Shown here: piece after piece, positions 23,438 through 25,308 of the stretch | Layout: every line of letters begins with the position of its first letter | Numbering within the stretch: position 1 is the stretch's first letter | Assembly: GCA_946221495.1 (NCBI GenBank) | Contig: CAMIFA010000065.1 | Coordinates: 1-25,308 of the forward strand | Source: an uncultured cyanobacterium | Lineage (GTDB): Bacteria > Cyanobacteriota > Cyanobacteriia > Cyanobacteriales > Chroococcidiopsidaceae | DNA: 25,308 bases | Direction: 5' to 3' | The notes under the pieces: model-generated | Database searches by the model: none | Told to the model about the DNA's origin: nothing | Seen by the model: only the letters and a program-made list of their open reading frames with translations | Made by a program: the position numbers and the translations under genes

Positions 23438-23479
23438 GACTGTTGACTATTGACTACTGACTACTGACTATTGACTAAT
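23438..23479. repeat. Heptamer tandem repeat (STRR-like), six units
   Basis: Six 7-bp units in register read GACTGTT, GACTATT, GACTACT, GACTACT, GACTATT and GACTAAT. Short tandemly repeated heptamers are a known class of cyanobacterial dispersed repeat. It fills the space between divergent polA and pyrFE, ending 16 bp before the pyrFE start. Confidence 0.8.
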
Positions 23480-23495
23480 AACTTAGGAAGCATCT

Positions 23496-24941
23496 ATGAA
23501 TTTCTACGATAAATTGAATGCAGCGATCGCCCGCAATCAAAGCTTACTATTTGTGGGACTCGATCCGAATCCAGAAATGATGCCTGCTCGCTATTGCTCT
23601 CAAAAAGACACCGAAAGCATTGTTAGTGACTTGGGGGACTGGCTACAATTTCAAATTGCCCAAACAGCACATTTCGTCTGTGCCTATAAGCCGACGCTTG
23701 GCTTCTACGAAGCTTTGGGTATCCAGGGGCTACAATTGCTCCAGCAGACTCTGAGGGCTATCCCTGCCCACATTCCAATTATTTTAGACGCAAAACACAG
23801 TGACCTAAATACTAGTACCGTTTTTGCTCGCACTATTTTTACCCAATGGCAAGTTGATGCTGTCACTCTTAGTCCCTTCGCTGGGCAAGATCATATTGCC
23901 CCATTTCTAGTTTATCCAGGTAAAGCAGTATTTATTCTTTGCTGTACTTCTAATCCTGGGGCAATTCCTTTACAACAGTATCCCAATACTGAATCGCCGC
24001 TTTACTTACAGATAGTCAAAGAATCAAAAACCTGGGGGACTCCAGAACAAGTATGCTTGGAAATAGGAACTACAGACTCTAATGTTTTAAACCGTATCCG
24101 CGCAGTTGCTCCTGAACGAGTTGTTTTAGCTCGTAGTATCTGGGCAGAAGGCGGTAATCTTAGCAAAACCCTTACAGCAGGCTTAAATACTAATGGTGAT
24201 GGTCTACTGATTCCAGTTCCCCAAGATATGTTAAGTAGTGACAATTTATCTGGGCAAGTTAGTTCTCTGCGTGAAGAAGTCAATCAAGTAAGACTTCAAG
24301 TTGTTTCTCAGGGTTCTACCTGTTCTGTATGGTTGCCTGATGTATGTTTATTGAATCAGCACCCTTATATGGACTTAATTTTACAACTTTATGATATTGG
24401 TTGCATCATGTTTGGTAACTTTGTTCAAGCATCTGGGGCAACATTTCCTTACTACGTTGACTTACGCAAAATTATCTCTAATCCCCAAATTTTCACAGCA
24501 ATTCTTAGTGCTTATGCAGATATTCTTAAACACCTAAGTTTTGATAGAATTGCAGGCATTCCTTACGGTTCTTTACCTACTGCAACTGGTTTAGCACTGC
24601 GTCTCAATTACCCGATGATTTTTCCCCGTAAGGAAGTTAAGGCACACGGTACACGGAAAATAATTGAGGGTAATTTCCACCCCGGAGAAACAGTTGTCGT
24701 AGTTGATGATATTCTCATCAGTGGTAAAAGTGCAATGGAAGGAGCAGAAAAAATTAAATCAGCCGGATTAATTGTTCGTGACATTGTTGTATTTATGGAT
24801 CACGAACAAGGAGTAAAAGATAGGTTAAAAGAAAATGGTTATCAAGCTCATGCAGTGTTGACAATTTCTGAAATTACCGAAACTTTATATCAAGCAGGTC
24901 GAATTAACAACGAACAATTTGCAGCTTTAATAGAAGCTTAA
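23496..24941 (+). CDS. pyrFE: Bifunctional orotidine-5'-phosphate decarboxylase / orotate phosphoribosyltransferase
   Basis: The protein covers the last two steps of UMP synthesis in one 481-residue chain. The N-terminal half (1 to about 270) is a subfamily 2 OMP decarboxylase with FVGLDPNPEMMP, CAYKPTLGFYEA (K65) and the catalytic D-x-K-x-x-D as DAKHSD (D98, K100, D103). The C-terminal half (about 285-481) is an OPRTase with GIPYGSLPTATGLAL and the PRPP-binding VVVVDDILISGKS (400-412). Both active sites look complete. The domain order is decarboxylase first, the reverse of animal UMP synthase. GGAAG seven bases before the ATG is a plausible ribosome site. The symbol combines the two single-gene names. 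Confidence 0.92.
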   Translation: MNFYDKLNAAIARNQSLLFVGLDPNPEMMPARYCSQKDTESIVSDLGDWLQFQIAQTAHFVCAYKPTLGFYEALGIQGLQLLQQTLRAIPAHIPIILDAKHSDLNTSTVFARTIFTQWQVDAVTLSPFAGQDHIAPFLVYPGKAVFILCCTSNPGAIPLQQYPNTESPLYLQIVKESKTWGTPEQVCLEIGTTDSNVLNRIRAVAPERVVLARSIWAEGGNLSKTLTAGLNTNGDGLLIPVPQDMLSSDNLSGQVSSLREEVNQVRLQVVSQGSTCSVWLPDVCLLNQHPYMDLILQLYDIGCIMFGNFVQASGATFPYYVDLRKIISNPQIFTAILSAYADILKHLSFDRIAGIPYGSLPTATGLALRLNYPMIFPRKEVKAHGTRKIIEGNFHPGETVVVVDDILISGKSAMEGAEKIKSAGLIVRDIVVFMDHEQGVKDRLKENGYQAHAVLTISEITETLYQAGRINNEQFAALIEA

Positions 24942-25040
24942 AGTATGACTATATCATCATTTAAAAAATCGCTTAAACTCTATTACTTATACATTTTATA
25001 ACGATAATTTTTAGTGATTTTATTTCTACTAAAATTGTTT

Positions 25041-25158
25041 AGGACTTACGCACCACTAACAGAAGAACGAACCGCAAAGACACCTAGACGCGGAAGCGGC
25101 TTCTCGTAGAGTAGTACACAAAGGAATAAGATTTTGAGAGAGTTTTTGCGTAAGTCCT
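25041..25158. mobile_element. MITE-like element with perfect 12-bp terminal inverted repeats
   Basis: AGGACTTACGCA (25041-25052) and TGCGTAAGTCCT (25147-25158) are exact inverted copies enclosing 94 bp with no ORF. Inside are AACCGCAAAGACACCTAGACG and CACAAAGGAATAAG, wording that I recall from repeats dispersed in many cyanobacterial genomes. A target duplication could not be identified. It is a likely non-autonomous element moved by a transposase encoded elsewhere. Confidence 0.7.
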
Positions 25159-25234
25159 GTTGTTGCTAAGTCAAATTGTACTTTTGAGCTTCTTAACTAC
25201 TTCACATTTTTTAAAAAGGTATTTTATTATTACT

Positions 25235-25308
25235 ATGAATATTCCACTTAATAAACTACTGCAATGGTTAATTTTGGCGCTACTATTTCCTTTATTTTTT
25301 CTTAATAT
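25235..25308 (+). CDS. Start of a membrane protein gene, 3' partial (possibly AI-2E family transporter)
   Basis: The frame opens at ATG 25235 and runs off the window after 24 codons. It encodes NIPLNKLLQWLILALLFPLF, a hydrophobic segment that looks like a first membrane helix. From memory, cyanobacterial AI-2E/PerM-family transporters begin in this way, but 24 residues are too few to be sure. The upstream sequence is AT-rich with AAAAAGG about 15 bases before the start. Confidence 0.45.
   Translation, partial: MNIPLNKLLQWLILALLFPLFFLN

Noticed and set aside
23438..23479. Possible CRISPR array
   Set aside because: The units are 7 bp, contiguous and without spacers; this is a heptamer tandem repeat.
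25006..25036. AT-only hairpin after pyrFE
   Set aside because: The stem contains a bulge and almost no GC, and it is not followed by a real T-run.

Overview
The window comes from a cyanobacterium. The octamer GCGATCGC (HIP1) recurs throughout, and several genes resemble cyanobacterial-only small families (DUF2839-, DUF1815- and DUF5331-like). Other cyanobacterial marks are a lysyl-tRNA synthetase with a KTSC tail, a heptamer tandem repeat and a fused PyrF-PyrE. I cannot name the genus. No rRNA, tRNA or CRISPR array was seen. All families were recognised by eye and from memory, without database searches.

Layout. 1-3200: the end of a VOC-fold protein (5' end off the window), lysS on the minus strand, and an Uma2-type nuclease with a duplicated N-terminus and a coiled-coil tail. 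3450-6050: a DinG-like helicase homologue that has lost its ATPase motifs, then two small cyanobacterial genes (DUF2839-like and DUF1815-like). 6275-10724: a recombination and repair stretch with recA (minus), xseA and xseB (plus, with a small minus-strand membrane-protein gene between them) and nurA (minus). 10818-12834: a HAD phosphatase-like protein, a DUF5331-like protein with Asn-Gly repeats, and an unlisted 30-codon single-helix ORF. 12983-15508: a large fusion of a cyclic-nucleotide-binding-like domain, a degenerate sigma-54-activator-type AAA+ domain and a membrane polyferredoxin. It overlaps tail to tail with a RecB/Cas4-like nuclease. 16432-18246: a phosphohexomutase and a LapA-like membrane protein.

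18267-20455 is the accessory part. It holds a UPF0175 antitoxin gene, a mazF toxin gene broken by one in-frame TGA, an orphan copy of the last 417 bp of polA, and an Rpn/YhgA-type recombination-promoting nuclease gene. Full-length polA follows (20456-23395). The two 417-bp copies read as identical and end at a HIP1 site. The simplest reading is that a 1,397-bp unit (rpn plus a replacement polA 3' end) was added at polA without destroying it. I consider this the most interesting structure in the window.

23438-25308: a heptamer tandem repeat, the fused pyrFE gene, a MITE-like 118-bp element with perfect 12-bp inverted ends, and the start of a membrane protein gene running off the right edge.

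DNA-processing genes are unusually frequent here: recA, xseA, xseB, nurA, a DinG-like protein, a RecB/Cas4-like nuclease, polA, Uma2 and Rpn. They sit on both strands with separate terminators, so this is not one operon.
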